Assembly: GCF_040530035.1 (NCBI RefSeq)
Contig: NZ_JBEWCD010000002.1
Span: 1,922,001 to 1,986,000 of the forward strand
Source of the DNA: Roseibium sp. HPY-6
Lineage (GTDB): Bacteria; Pseudomonadota; Alphaproteobacteria; Rhizobiales; Stappiaceae
Direction: 5' to 3'
DNA: 64,000 nucleotides
Both the position numbers and the translations under genes were made by a program. Position 1 is the stretch's first letter. Each line of letters opens with the position of its first letter. This document shows positions 44,549 to 53,499 of this stretch, piece by piece. The notes beneath the pieces are model-generated. The model was given only the letters and a program-made list of their open reading frames with translations, searched no databases and had not been told where the DNA came from.

Positions 44549-45607
44549 ATGACCGACAGTTCCGCAGCGCAAAGCTCGGTGGATTTCAGGCCATATCTGG
44601 ATGTGGCAAGAAAAATCGGTGGGGGCATCTTCATGCTGATCCTCACCTTTATCGGGCTGACCGCGATCACGTTTATCATCGGTCGCATCATGCCCAACGA
44701 TCCCGTTGTTGCCATCGTCGGTGACCGGGCCTCCAAGGAAGTCTATGATGCAATGTATCTCCAGCTCGGCCTCGATAAGCCGATCTGGCAGCAATATCTC
44801 ATTTTTCTGGGCGATATCCTGCGGGGAGATTTTGGAAGTTCGGTGATGACCGGGCAGCCTGTTCTGGAGGACATCAAGCGCTTTTTCCCGGCGACCCTCG
44901 AATTGGCGACGATCGCGACGGTCGTAGGCGTGATTATTGGAGTCCCTGCCGGTGTGCTGGCTGCGGTCCGGCAGGGCACGCTGATCGATCACGTGGTGCG
45001 CGTTGTCGGGCTGCTGGGCCATTCCATACCGATCTTCTGGCTCGGTATGGTCGCACTCCTGGTGTTTTACGCAAAGCTCGACTGGGTTGCCGGTCCGGGG
45101 CGCATCGATTTCTTCTATGACGGGATTGTCGATCCGGTGACCGGGGTCATCATGATCGATGCTGCGATCGCCGGGGAATGGGACGTTTTTCATAACGCGC
45201 TATCCCACGTCATCCTGCCAGCCTCCATGCTTGCAATTTATTCGCTTGCCTATATCGCCCGCATGACGCGCTCGTTTATGCTGGATCAGCTTAATCAGGA
45301 ATATGTCCTGACGGCGCGCGTCAAAGGGCTGCGCGAAGGCACGGTGATCTGGTATCACGCATTCCGGAACGTGCTTGTTCAGCTGATCACGATCATCGGC
45401 CTGACCTACGCAAGCTTGCTGGAAGGATCGGTTTTGACCGAAACCGTTTTCGCCTGGCCCGGGATCGGCCAATACATCACCAACTCGCTGTTCAATGCGG
45501 ATATGAACGCGGTGATCGGTGGGACGCTTGTCGTCGGGATCTCCTTTGTGTTCATCAACATGCTGTCCGATATGCTTTATCGGATCGTCGACCCGAGGGC
45601 CAAGTGA
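44549..45607 (+). CDS. ABC importer permease, DppB type
   Basis: About 352 residues from ATG 44549, with CCGGGGG eight bases upstream; an in-frame ATG at 44471 is less likely. It has an N-terminal membrane helix, IMPNDPVVAIVGDRASKE, and the EAA loop HVILPASMLAIYSLAYIARMTRS followed by EYVLTARVKGLRE typical of DppB-type permeases, then three or more membrane helices. Its stop overlaps the start of the DppC-type gene (TGATG). A 36-residue stretch after helix 4 is longer than usual (DFFYDGIVDPVTGVI). Confidence 0.9.
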   Translation: MTDSSAAQSSVDFRPYLDVARKIGGGIFMLILTFIGLTAITFIIGRIMPNDPVVAIVGDRASKEVYDAMYLQLGLDKPIWQQYLIFLGDILRGDFGSSVMTGQPVLEDIKRFFPATLELATIATVVGVIIGVPAGVLAAVRQGTLIDHVVRVVGLLGHSIPIFWLGMVALLVFYAKLDWVAGPGRIDFFYDGIVDPVTGVIMIDAAIAGEWDVFHNALSHVILPASMLAIYSLAYIARMTRSFMLDQLNQEYVLTARVKGLREGTVIWYHAFRNVLVQLITIIGLTYASLLEGSVLTETVFAWPGIGQYITNSLFNADMNAVIGGTLVVGISFVFINMLSDMLYRIVDPRAK

Positions 45608-46533
45608 TGTCGCAAACCAGCCTCGGTCAGACGCCTGAAGCCTCCTGGTTGCTTGCTGATACCCCGCGCAATGCGTTCCAGGCCAAGTGCCAGAGGATTT
45701 ACATCGGTTGGCTCGCCTTCAAGGGCAATCCGATTGCCATGTTCGGACTGGCGATCGTTCTGTTCCTCTGTTTTGTGGCCCTGTTCGCACCTTGGATTGC
45801 AGGGGGCGATGGCACGACACAGGATCTAGCAAACCGCCTGGCCCCGCCAAGTGCAGACCACTGGTTCGGAACGGATGAACTCGGCAGGGACATATTTGCC
45901 AGAATAGTCTGGGGGTCCCGGGTCACGCTTTACATCATTTTCCTGGTGTCCATCATTGTCATGCCGATCGGCCTGATCATCGGAACCACGGCAGGTCTTC
46001 TGGGCGGCGTTGTCGATGCGACACTGATGCGCATCACCGACATCTTCCTCGCCTTTCCGCGTCTCATTCTCGCACTCGCCTTTGTGGCGGTTCTCGGACC
46101 CGGACTGGAAAACGCCGTTCTGGCCATTGCGCTGACGACGTGGTCTCCATACGCGCGACTTGCCCGCGCCGAAACGCTGACCCTTCGCAACAGTGAGTAC
46201 ATCATGGCTGCGCAGATCATGGGGGCGTCGCGGATCAGGATCCTTTTTGCGCACATTATGCCCATGTGCCTGTCTTCAACGATTGTCCGGCTGACGCTCG
46301 ACATGGCGGGCATTATCCTGACGGCGGCCGGACTGGGCTTCCTGGGGCTTGGCGCACAGCCGCCGCTCGCCGAATGGGGCGCCATGATCGCATCCGGCCG
46401 TGACTATCTGCTCGACCAGTGGTGGGTCCCGACGATTCCCGGGATCGCCATTCTTGTTGTGTCACTCGGGTTCAACCTTCTCGGCGACGGCCTGCGGGAC
46501 GTGCTGGATCCGCGCAGTTCCGGGGGGCACTGA
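45607..46533 (+). CDS. ABC importer permease, DppC type
   Basis: About 308 residues from ATG 45607, which overlaps the previous stop. It has an N-terminal membrane helix, APPSADHWFGTDELGRDIFARIVWGSR (the conserved periplasmic loop), and the EAA motif EYIMAAQIMGASRIRILFAHIMP in the coupling helix. It pairs with the DppB-type protein to form the membrane channel. Confidence 0.92.
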   Translation: MSQTSLGQTPEASWLLADTPRNAFQAKCQRIYIGWLAFKGNPIAMFGLAIVLFLCFVALFAPWIAGGDGTTQDLANRLAPPSADHWFGTDELGRDIFARIVWGSRVTLYIIFLVSIIVMPIGLIIGTTAGLLGGVVDATLMRITDIFLAFPRLILALAFVAVLGPGLENAVLAIALTTWSPYARLARAETLTLRNSEYIMAAQIMGASRIRILFAHIMPMCLSSTIVRLTLDMAGIILTAAGLGFLGLGAQPPLAEWGAMIASGRDYLLDQWWVPTIPGIAILVVSLGFNLLGDGLRDVLDPRSSGGH

Positions 46534-46535
46534 GG

Positions 46536-47432
46536 GTGAACAAGCTGGAAACGACAGGATTTGAGACCAAGGCGCCGCTCATTTCGGTGCGCGATCTGCA
46601 TGTCAGGTTTTCTACGCCAAAAGGTCCCGTCCACGCCGTTCGCGGCGTCAGTTTTGACCTGGGCCGTGAGCGTCTGGGAATCGTCGGTGAATCCGGGTCC
46701 GGAAAATCACAGACGGGACGGGCGCTTCTGCGCCTTACCGCCGGAAACGGCCGGATCGACGCCAGCAGGATGATGTTTGACGGCATGGACCTGATGAAGG
46801 CCAATGCGAAGACCATGCGCTCTATCAGGGGCTCCCGCATTTCGATGATCATGCAGGATCCGAAATATTCGCTCAATCCGGTCCTGACAGTTGGTGGTCA
46901 GATCGCAGAATCCTGCCGGCGGCACGAAAACGTCTCACGCACGGAAGCGAAAAAACGGGCGCTTTCGATGCTGGAAACCGTGCGCATCCGCGAACCTGAG
47001 AAGGTCTATTCGCTCTATCCCCACCAGGTGTCCGGTGGCATGGGACAGCGCATCATGATTGCGATGATGCTGATAACCAATCCGCAGGTTATGATTGCAG
47101 ATGAGCCGACATCCGCTCTCGATGTTACCGTTCAGATGCAGGTCTTGTCGCTTCTTGACGATATGGTGCGTGAGCGCGGCATGGGACTTGTCCTGATCAG
47201 CCACGACCTCAACCTGGTATCGAGTTTCTGCGACAGGGTTCTGGTCATGTATGGCGGCAGGATCATGGAAGCGCTCGATGCAAAGCACCTCGACAAGGCA
47301 CAGCACCCTTACACGAAGGGGCTGCTCAATTGCCTTCCAAAACTGGACGGCAGACATGATGATTTGCCTGTCTTGAATCGGGACCCGGCCTGGCTGAATG
47401 AAGAAGGCTTTTCCGGAGGCGTTTCGGGATGA
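46536..47432 (+). CDS. ABC importer ATPase, DppD type
   Basis: About 298 residues from GTG 46536, two bases after the permease stop. It has Walker A GESGSGKSQTGRAL, signature VSGGMGQR, Walker B VMIADEPTSALD and the DppD/OppD-type C-terminal extension (HPYTKGLLNCLPKLDG). The Thr after the lysine in Walker A is replaced by Gln (GKSQT), as often seen in DppD. It overlaps the second ATPase gene by four bases. Confidence 0.93.
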   Translation: MNKLETTGFETKAPLISVRDLHVRFSTPKGPVHAVRGVSFDLGRERLGIVGESGSGKSQTGRALLRLTAGNGRIDASRMMFDGMDLMKANAKTMRSIRGSRISMIMQDPKYSLNPVLTVGGQIAESCRRHENVSRTEAKKRALSMLETVRIREPEKVYSLYPHQVSGGMGQRIMIAMMLITNPQVMIADEPTSALDVTVQMQVLSLLDDMVRERGMGLVLISHDLNLVSSFCDRVLVMYGGRIMEALDAKHLDKAQHPYTKGLLNCLPKLDGRHDDLPVLNRDPAWLNEEGFSGGVSG

Positions 47433-48205
47433 TCGAGATCCAGGATCTGGGCATCACATTCGGCACGGGCAAGTCCCAGATTACGGCCGTTAGAAATGCA
47501 AATCTGACCGTTGGCGAGGGGGAGAGCTACGGCATCGTGGGCGAATCCGGATCCGGGAAGTCAACGGTTCTAAGGGCCATGGTGGGGATCTATTCGCACT
47601 GGACAGGCACCATCCGTATCAATGATGAACCACTGCAAAGCAAACGGTCGGTCGCATCCAGAAAACATATGCAAATGGTTTTCCAGGACCCGTATGGATC
47701 TTTGCATCCGCGCCGGACAATCGACGACACGCTGAGTGAGCCACTTGTTATTCACGGCCTGAAAAACCGTGAGGACCGCGTCTTGAAGATCCTGACCGAA
47801 GTCGGGCTTGGTCCGGAGTTTCGTTTCCGGTATCCGCACCAGCTGTCCGGCGGACAGCGTCAACGTGTGGCGATCGCGCGCGCGCTCATTCTCGAGCCGA
47901 GGGTCATCTTGCTGGATGAACCGACAAGCGCGCTTGATGTTTCCGTGCAGGCGGAAATCCTCAATCTGCTCTCGGCCCTGCGAAAATCCCACGGACTGAC
48001 CTACATCATGGTCAGCCATGATCTCGCAGTTGTCGGCCATCTTTGCAGCAGGATCGCGGTCATGAATCGCGGAGAGATTGTTGAGGAGATGAGCGAAGAA
48101 CAGATGCGAACCGGAAACGTCGAGCACGAGTATACGAGACAGCTCTGGACAGCGTCCCAGGGATATGACCGGCAGGCACTTGCGACATTCAAGGAATTTG
48201 CCTGA
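47429..48205 (+). CDS. ABC importer ATPase, DppF type
   Basis: A 258-residue ATPase with Walker A GESGSGKSTVLRAM, signature LSGGQRQRVAIARAL, Walker B VILLDEPTSALD and switch histidine SHDLAVVGHL. It lacks the long C-terminal oligopeptide motif and matches DppF/OppF in size. It overlaps the DppD-type gene and ends the importer operon; a hairpin follows 31 bases later. Confidence 0.93.
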   Translation: MIEIQDLGITFGTGKSQITAVRNANLTVGEGESYGIVGESGSGKSTVLRAMVGIYSHWTGTIRINDEPLQSKRSVASRKHMQMVFQDPYGSLHPRRTIDDTLSEPLVIHGLKNREDRVLKILTEVGLGPEFRFRYPHQLSGGQRQRVAIARALILEPRVILLDEPTSALDVSVQAEILNLLSALRKSHGLTYIMVSHDLAVVGHLCSRIAVMNRGEIVEEMSEEQMRTGNVEHEYTRQLWTASQGYDRQALATFKEFA

Positions 48206-48235
48206 CAGCTTCCGGTTCTTGGCGCTCGAAAAATG

Positions 48236-48274
48236 TTGCCGGGCGCTCGGACGCGTACGCGCCCGACAATTTCT
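48236..48274 (+). terminator. Terminator of the ABC importer operon
   Basis: TTG-C-CGGGCGC (48236-48246) pairs with GCGCCCG-A-CAA (48259-48269) around an 11-12-base loop, followed by TTTCTT. It fits an intrinsic terminator. Confidence 0.65.
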
Positions 48275-48437
48275 TCAATCAATCTTTGGAACAACAACGG
48301 CAAAGTCGGGCGGAACTGGCTATGTGTTGGCCGCTGTCGCGTCTCGGCGTTCATCACAGCGCTCACACCTTGCCGTGATTTGCAAGACACGCGTTCGTGC
48401 TTATCTCAGGCGCGATGAAGAGCTGGAGGGCTGAACC

Positions 48438-49676
48438 ATGGCAAATCGACCTTTGAAACTGGAATTTGATGGGGCTCACGGCGCCAAACTGGCTGCACGC
48501 CTCGATCTGCCAGCCGGCAAGATTCGCGCCTTTGCGCTCTTTGCGCATTGTTTTACCTGTTCCAAGGATATTCCGGCGGCCCGTCATATCGCTGGCGCGC
48601 TCAGCGCCGAGGGCATTGCAGTCCTGCGCTTTGATTTCACCGGTCTTGGCGGCAGCGGGGGCGATTTTTCCTCAACCGGTTTTTCCTCCAATGTCGAAGA
48701 CCTCAAGCTTGCGGCAGATTTCCTCAGAAAGAACTATGAAGCACCTCAGCTTCTGATCGGACATTCACTCGGGGGGGCGGCCGTGCTGTCGGTTGCCGCG
48801 GACATTCCGGAGGCACGTGCTGTCGTTACGATAGGTGCGCCGTCCGACGCAGACCACGTTGTCCATAAGTTTGGTGGATCGGTTGACGAGATCCGTGAAA
48901 AAGGGGCCGGCGATGTCGACCTTGCCGGGCGTACTTTCACGATCCGCAAGGAATTTCTGGATGACCTGGAGGCCCAGACTGTGCGCAGTAAGGCCGCAAA
49001 TCTGGGCAAGGCCCTGCTGGTGATGCACGCACCCCTTGATGACACGGTCGGCATCGACAATGCGACCAACATCTTTGTTGCAGCGAAACACCCCAAGAGC
49101 TTCGTTTCGCTCGACAAGGCCGATCACCTCCTGACGCGCAGCGAAGACGCGATCTATGCCTCAAGGGTGATTGCAGGCTGGGTAAGCGGCTATCTGGATA
49201 CCGAAGCCAAGGCCGCATCTGAGGCGGCCAAGGAAGGCGTTGAAGTGGTGGAGACCGGGCAGGGGAAATTCCAGTCGATGGTAGCCGTCGGACACCACCG
49301 CATGATTGCGGACGAACCTGTGGACTTCGGCGGCTTTGACAGCGGACCGTCCCCTTATGAATTCCTCTCCACAGCTCTGGGCGCCTGCACGGTCATGACC
49401 TTGCGCATGTACGCGGACCGGAAGGGGCTCAACGTCGACCGGATCGGCACACGGGTCCTGCATGACAAGGTTCATGCGTCTGACTGTGAAGAGTGTACGG
49501 ATGATCAGAAGGAGCGCGGTGGCAAAATCGACAGGTTCGAACGGCTTATCACGCTGGAAGGAAACCTGGACAGTGCGACGCGCCAGAGAATGCTTGAAAT
49601 TGCGGACAAGTGCCCGGTGCATCGCACGCTTGAGGCAAGCGCCACCGTGGTGACGCGGGAGATCGAAGCTGAGTAG
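48438..49676 (+). CDS. Alpha/beta-hydrolase fused to OsmC-type peroxidase domain
   Basis: A 412-residue protein from ATG 48438, with GGAGGG eight bases upstream. Residues 1-250 form an alpha/beta hydrolase: oxyanion segment LFAHCFTCSKD, nucleophile elbow IGHSLGG and a C-terminal His in KADHLLT. Residues 265-412 are OsmC-like, with the active-site pattern GPSPYEFLSTALGACTVMTLRMYADRK containing a cysteine and a second cysteine in ADKCPVHRTL. OsmC proteins reduce organic peroxides; the fusion is known in other bacteria and may act on fatty-acyl peroxides. It stands alone. Confidence 0.9.
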   Translation: MANRPLKLEFDGAHGAKLAARLDLPAGKIRAFALFAHCFTCSKDIPAARHIAGALSAEGIAVLRFDFTGLGGSGGDFSSTGFSSNVEDLKLAADFLRKNYEAPQLLIGHSLGGAAVLSVAADIPEARAVVTIGAPSDADHVVHKFGGSVDEIREKGAGDVDLAGRTFTIRKEFLDDLEAQTVRSKAANLGKALLVMHAPLDDTVGIDNATNIFVAAKHPKSFVSLDKADHLLTRSEDAIYASRVIAGWVSGYLDTEAKAASEAAKEGVEVVETGQGKFQSMVAVGHHRMIADEPVDFGGFDSGPSPYEFLSTALGACTVMTLRMYADRKGLNVDRIGTRVLHDKVHASDCEECTDDQKERGGKIDRFERLITLEGNLDSATRQRMLEIADKCPVHRTLEASATVVTREIEAE

Positions 49677-49688
49677 CGAATTGGGTGT

Positions 49689-49713
49689 GCAGGCGGCCGG
49701 TCAGGCGGCCTGC
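49689..49713. terminator. GC-rich hairpin between convergent genes
   Basis: GCAGGCGGCC at 49689-49698 and GGCGGCCTGC at 49704-49713 pair with one mismatch around GGTCA. It lies just past the hydrolase-OsmC stop and spans the stop of the minus-strand DUF2336 gene. No T tract follows. Confidence 0.4.
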
Positions 49714-50780
49714 TCTTCCAGCGTGCTCAAACGGATCTTCATGAACGACAGCAGCCTGCGTGCGTCCTTTTCCGTGAGTTCCTGATAATCGTTTATCCAG
49801 TTCTGGACAGTCGTCTGCGGCTGCTTGTTGTTGGTCGCCCGTGCCCGGCACAAGGCCGTGTAACCGTTTTTGTCGACGCCCATGGCCTTACACAGGACGG
49901 CCACACCTGTCGCGTCGTAACGCACCATGACATTCGTGACGTATTTCTGGTCCAGCCCTGCCAACTGTGCGAGCAGGAAGCAGATATCGAACAGGTTGTT
50001 GGAAAGGGAAAGCTGGGTCATTGCCTGGTTGATGGAGCCGCGGCCTTCGCGAATGTCCTTCAGGGCAACCTTAACGTTGATCCTGCTATTCTTGCGCTCA
50101 AGTTTCGTACTCGCCACAACCTTGCTGGCCTCGTGGAAGAGCGACAGAACCAGCTGCTCGTTCTCCTCGCGCATTTTCCGGATCTTGGCCTGCTGTACTT
50201 CAGGCATCTGGGAGATCAGTTTTTCGTAGTCGTCCTCTGAAACGTCAGAACGCTCGATCATCGCATCACGGATTTTGTCGTCCCGCTCAGCGAGCTTCAC
50301 CAGAAGGCGTCCGCCCCAATCGGAAAGCTCGGCTCCGGAGTTTGCGGCAACGGACCTTTTTACCGGGCTTTCGCCGCGTTCAAGCAGAACGTCGGTGACC
50401 TTGGCTTCGAGATGATCGCGTTGCGAAATCGCCAGCAAATGGCCTTGGCCCATCGTCTTGGCAAGGCGCAGGATGTCGTCGGAATTCAGAGCGTTGGAGG
50501 ATGTCAGCATCGGCCGCGCGACGTCAATCTCGTCGCTGGCCAGCTCGTAAGCGATCTTGTGAGACGTCGAGTCGACTGGCGCCAGGCGCTCGGAGACGTC
50601 TTTCTTCTGATCATGCTCCATGGTGGGAAGCATGCGCTCAAGAACCGCGTTGAAAAGCGAGATCTCTTCCGTCTGGTAGCTTTCCGCACCGGTCACAAAA
50701 AGGTCGGTGACATGTTCAACCAGCTTGTGGCGTTTTTCAGGTGAGCTGTCCTGAGCTTGGTTGAGAAGATCATTGAGCAT
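49701..50780 (-). CDS. DUF2336 family protein, copy 1
   Basis: About 359 residues from ATG 50780; this start aligns with the start of the paralogue at 52447 (both begin 11 residues before DSS..K), so ATG 50795 is less likely. The protein is wholly helical and resembles HEAT-like repeats (VARPMLTSSNALNSDDILRLAKTMGQGHLLAIS). DUF2336 proteins of alphaproteobacteria have no known function. It lies downstream of and parallel to its paralogue, separated by 668 bases of low-GC DNA. Confidence 0.78.
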   Translation of the reverse strand: MLNDLLNQAQDSSPEKRHKLVEHVTDLFVTGAESYQTEEISLFNAVLERMLPTMEHDQKKDVSERLAPVDSTSHKIAYELASDEIDVARPMLTSSNALNSDDILRLAKTMGQGHLLAISQRDHLEAKVTDVLLERGESPVKRSVAANSGAELSDWGGRLLVKLAERDDKIRDAMIERSDVSEDDYEKLISQMPEVQQAKIRKMREENEQLVLSLFHEASKVVASTKLERKNSRINVKVALKDIREGRGSINQAMTQLSLSNNLFDICFLLAQLAGLDQKYVTNVMVRYDATGVAVLCKAMGVDKNGYTALCRARATNNKQPQTTVQNWINDYQELTEKDARRLLSFMKIRLSTLEEQAA

Positions 50781-51448
50781 GTCGGATCCATCCATTCATT
50801 TGGTTCCGACAATACTATGGAGACAGTTTACAAGAGGATAAAGTGAAGAAGAAAAATCCAAAAAAGTGCCACGTTCAAAGCAATTTCGCTTCCATGAATG
50901 TGCATGGCGAACACCCTGTATTCGGTACTATTCTTCTTTTGAGATTGAGATGTTCAACCGCGGGAAACGGCACAACCGTTAGTGCTTCGCTCAACGGTGG
51001 GGTTTATGGAGAACTGGTGTCGCAGTCAGAACTCAAAGCTCACCGGTCTTTCCAAATTTATCGATGAAAGGCTTATAAGAACGCAGCGCCAAATGCGGTC
51101 TCCATGACCTATTTTGCTTTTTCCACCTCTCCACGTCCGAGATATGCTGCAACAACATATTCGACATGCCTCCCAACCAGAACACTCTCTCGTCTTTTCT
51201 TTCGATGGCGATATCATCGAGCAACGGTATTGCCCATATCTCAAGAAATTCTGCGACATTTCTTGGGGTGCATATTCTTATCTCAGGCATTATGTCGTTC
51301 TTGTTTTTTGCTCTGAAATAGGAAGATTTATTTGGTTTTATTAAAAAATATTTTGACTTCCAGGAGCCATTGCTGCTGTCGAACAGGTCTGGAGACGGTC
51401 CGAGGTTCCGCGAAGCTGTAAGCAGCGAAAAAGACTTGCTTTGTAGCG
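50781..51448. other. AT-rich spacer between the two DUF2336 genes
   Basis: Distinctly lower in GC than the surroundings. It carries only one weak candidate frame (51033-51290, minus strand). It should also contain the promoter of DUF2336 copy 1. I see no repeat, RNA gene or mobile-element end in it. Confidence 0.5.
51033..51290 (-). CDS. Hypothetical 85-residue protein, doubtful
   Basis: The frame from ATG 51290 encodes 85 residues with normal composition, several Trp and a plausible amphipathic pattern (EFLEIWAIPLLDDIAIERKDERV, VERWKKQNRSWRPHL). There is no good ribosome-binding site, and the frame is open without a start further upstream into the DUF2336 copy 2 gene, so it may be a remnant or not coding at all. 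No family is recognised. Confidence 0.28.
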   Translation of the reverse strand: MPEIRICTPRNVAEFLEIWAIPLLDDIAIERKDERVFWLGGMSNMLLQHISDVERWKKQNRSWRPHLALRSYKPFIDKFGKTGEL

Positions 51449-52447
51449 TTAAGCAGCCCGCTCTGTTGCCTGACCGCTCAGTTTGACCTTCATGACGGCG
51501 ATTAGCCGCCGCGCGTCCGTGTCATCCAGCATGTGGTAGTTGGTGAGCCACTTGCTGCCCGTGCTTTCAGGAAATTTCAGGTGCTTGCAGCGCTCTTTGC
51601 AGATTGCCTGAAACTCGCGCGCGCCTATACCGCTGGCTCGGCATACGCTGGCAATCCCGGTCGCGTCAAAGCGGACCATGAGGTTGTGAACGTATTTCAT
51701 CTCAAGGTCTGAAAACACCGACAGAAGACCGACAATGTCCAAAAGATTGTGTTCAATGCACAGTTGATAGACGGCCTTGTTCAGATTGGTCTTGCCAAGA
51801 CGGATACCGGCGAGCCAGGCCTTCGGGCTGATTTTTGACGGCTTTTTCTCGAGTTTCGGGCCCGAGGCGATTTCTCCGTCTTCCCGGAACAGGTCCTCAA
51901 TAAGCTCTTCGTTGGATTTACGAAGGTGACGCATCCGGTCACCAAGTTGCTTCGGGATCTCCTTTACCAGATCCTCAAAAACCGGCATCTCAAGTTCGGC
52001 GCCAAGATTTGTGGCCAGAGTCTTTTTGACTTCTTTCCCGCCGCGCTCGATCAACTGCTTGGAAAGTCTCTTGCTGACGTGGTCACGCTTGGCCATTGCC
52101 AGCAGGTGACCCTGGTCTTTTGTCTGCGCGATTTCGATCAGTTCATCTTCGGAGATGGATCTGGAACGCTCAAGTATTGCATGTGCAATGGACAGCTCGT
52201 CTTTGGCCATCGTTGCCGCCAGCTTCGATGAGGTCACTTTCACATCCGCAAGCTGCTCCGACATTTTCTGTCGGGCTTCGGGGGCGAGTGCGTCATAAAC
52301 CCCTTCAAGCATATTGTTCAGCAGATCGGTTTCTTGAGAGCTATCTTCTTCAGAACGCGACGTGAGCAGTCCCGTCACATGCTCGGCGAGCTGATGTTTC
52401 TTTTCTGAAGAACTGTCCTTGGCAAGTTGAAGCAGTGATTGAGACAT
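51449..52447 (-). CDS. DUF2336 family protein, copy 2
   Basis: A 332-residue helical protein related along its whole length to the one at 49701: the N-termini align (LLQLAKDSSSEKKHQLAEHV), as do GHLLAMAKRDH and the C-terminal YVHNLMVRFDATGIASVCRASGIG and DTDARRLIAVMKVKLS. It lacks about 30 residues between the central GAEL and the RKSNEELI helix that copy 1 has. The pair is a tandem duplication with divergence. Function is unknown. Confidence 0.78.
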   Translation of the reverse strand: MSQSLLQLAKDSSSEKKHQLAEHVTGLLTSRSEEDSSQETDLLNNMLEGVYDALAPEARQKMSEQLADVKVTSSKLAATMAKDELSIAHAILERSRSISEDELIEIAQTKDQGHLLAMAKRDHVSKRLSKQLIERGGKEVKKTLATNLGAELEMPVFEDLVKEIPKQLGDRMRHLRKSNEELIEDLFREDGEIASGPKLEKKPSKISPKAWLAGIRLGKTNLNKAVYQLCIEHNLLDIVGLLSVFSDLEMKYVHNLMVRFDATGIASVCRASGIGAREFQAICKERCKHLKFPESTGSKWLTNYHMLDDTDARRLIAVMKVKLSGQATERAA

Positions 52448-52575
52448 ATCGATACCCTATGCATTGAGTATCGGGGCATATCCTTTACATCCCGTGAAAA
52501 TCAGAGCTTCAGATAGACAAAATACAACCAAAGCGCACAGTTGACCTTTGTCGGGACTTGCGTCAATGGACAGGA

Positions 52576-53247
52576 ATGAGTGTCTGTCCGATCCTGTATT
52601 CCTTCCGCCGCTGCCCCTACGCGATCCGAGCAAGGCTTGCGATCGCGGCAAGCGGACAGGTTGTCGAGCTGCGTGAAATCGTCCTTCGGGACAAGGCCCC
52701 CGATTTTCTCAATACATCGCCGACGGCGACGGTACCGTGTCTGAAACTGGATAGCGGGGTTCTGGACGAGAGCCTGGAAATCATGCAGTGGGCATTGGAG
52801 CTAGCAGACCCCGAAAACTGGTTGCAGCCGGATCGGGGTGGGACGGCACAGATGCTCACATTGATTGCTGAATGCGACGGACCGTTCAAGACACACCTTG
52901 ACCGATACAAATACAGTACACGTTATCCGGACGCTCAGCGCGAAAAGGAACGCTCGGCGGCGTCGCGTTTCCTTGTCGAGTTGGACACGCGGCTCAAGCC
53001 TGGTGGTTGGCTCTTTGGCGGTCACGCGACTATCGCGGACTTTGCAATCCTTCCCTTCGTTCGCCAGTTCGCGAATTCGGATCGTCCCTGGTTTGATGCA
53101 CAGAACTGGCAGAACCTGAAAACGTGGCTCGAGTCGTTCGAGGCGTCGAACAGGTTTCAAAGTGTGATGCCGAAGTGGAAACCGTGGCGGGCGGGGGACG
53201 AAGCGACCTTTTTCCCACCTGAAACCGAAGTTGTACACCCGATTTAA
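52576..53247 (+). CDS. Glutathione S-transferase-like protein
   Basis: About 223 residues from ATG 52576; a TTG at 52558 in frame is weaker. The N-terminal thioredoxin-like domain has ILYSFRRCPYAIRARLAI with a cysteine-proline active site and the glutathione-binding cis-proline/ES motif TVPCLKLDSGVLDESLEIMQW. The C-terminal helical domain has the N-capping GGHATIADFAILPFVRQFA. The cysteine in the first helix suggests a thiol-transferase (glutaredoxin-2/omega-like) rather than a conjugating enzyme. It stands alone before degP. Confidence 0.85.
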   Translation: MSVCPILYSFRRCPYAIRARLAIAASGQVVELREIVLRDKAPDFLNTSPTATVPCLKLDSGVLDESLEIMQWALELADPENWLQPDRGGTAQMLTLIAECDGPFKTHLDRYKYSTRYPDAQREKERSAASRFLVELDTRLKPGGWLFGGHATIADFAILPFVRQFANSDRPWFDAQNWQNLKTWLESFEASNRFQSVMPKWKPWRAGDEATFFPPETEVVHPI

Positions 53248-53267
53248 CGTCCTGTTTTTTGGAAAAG

Positions 53268-53283
53268 CGCGCTTCAGAGCGCG
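53268..53283 (+). terminator. Terminator of the glutathione-transferase gene
   Basis: CGCGCT at 53268-53273 pairs with AGCGCG at 53278-53283 around TCAG, 20 bases after the stop, followed by an AT-rich run. Confidence 0.5.
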
Positions 53284-53341
53284 ATTAAAATTATTCAACA
53301 AAAACAAAGTTTAAGGCCGGTTTTTTCGGTCTTCTTGTTGC

Positions 53342-53382
53342 TCTGACAACCTTGTCAGAAATGAACGTTACGAAAATGTAAC
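53342..53382. promoter_or_regulatory. Two inverted repeats upstream of degP
   Basis: TCTGACAA (53342-53349) with TTGTCAGA (53352-53359) is a perfect 8-bp palindrome. GTTAC (53367-53371) with GTAAC (53378-53382) is a second, 5-bp pair. They lie 118-158 bases before degP and may bind the OmpR-type regulator encoded after it. Confidence 0.4.
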
Positions 53383-53499
53383 TCCCCCGACAGGCAACGG
53401 TAAGGCTGACTTACCTACCTTCTTCCGTGAGCCAGAAGCGCAGGTCCCTGCGTGCTTCATTTACGGCCTCCAATAGTTAAGTCGACAGAGGAAGAAAAT

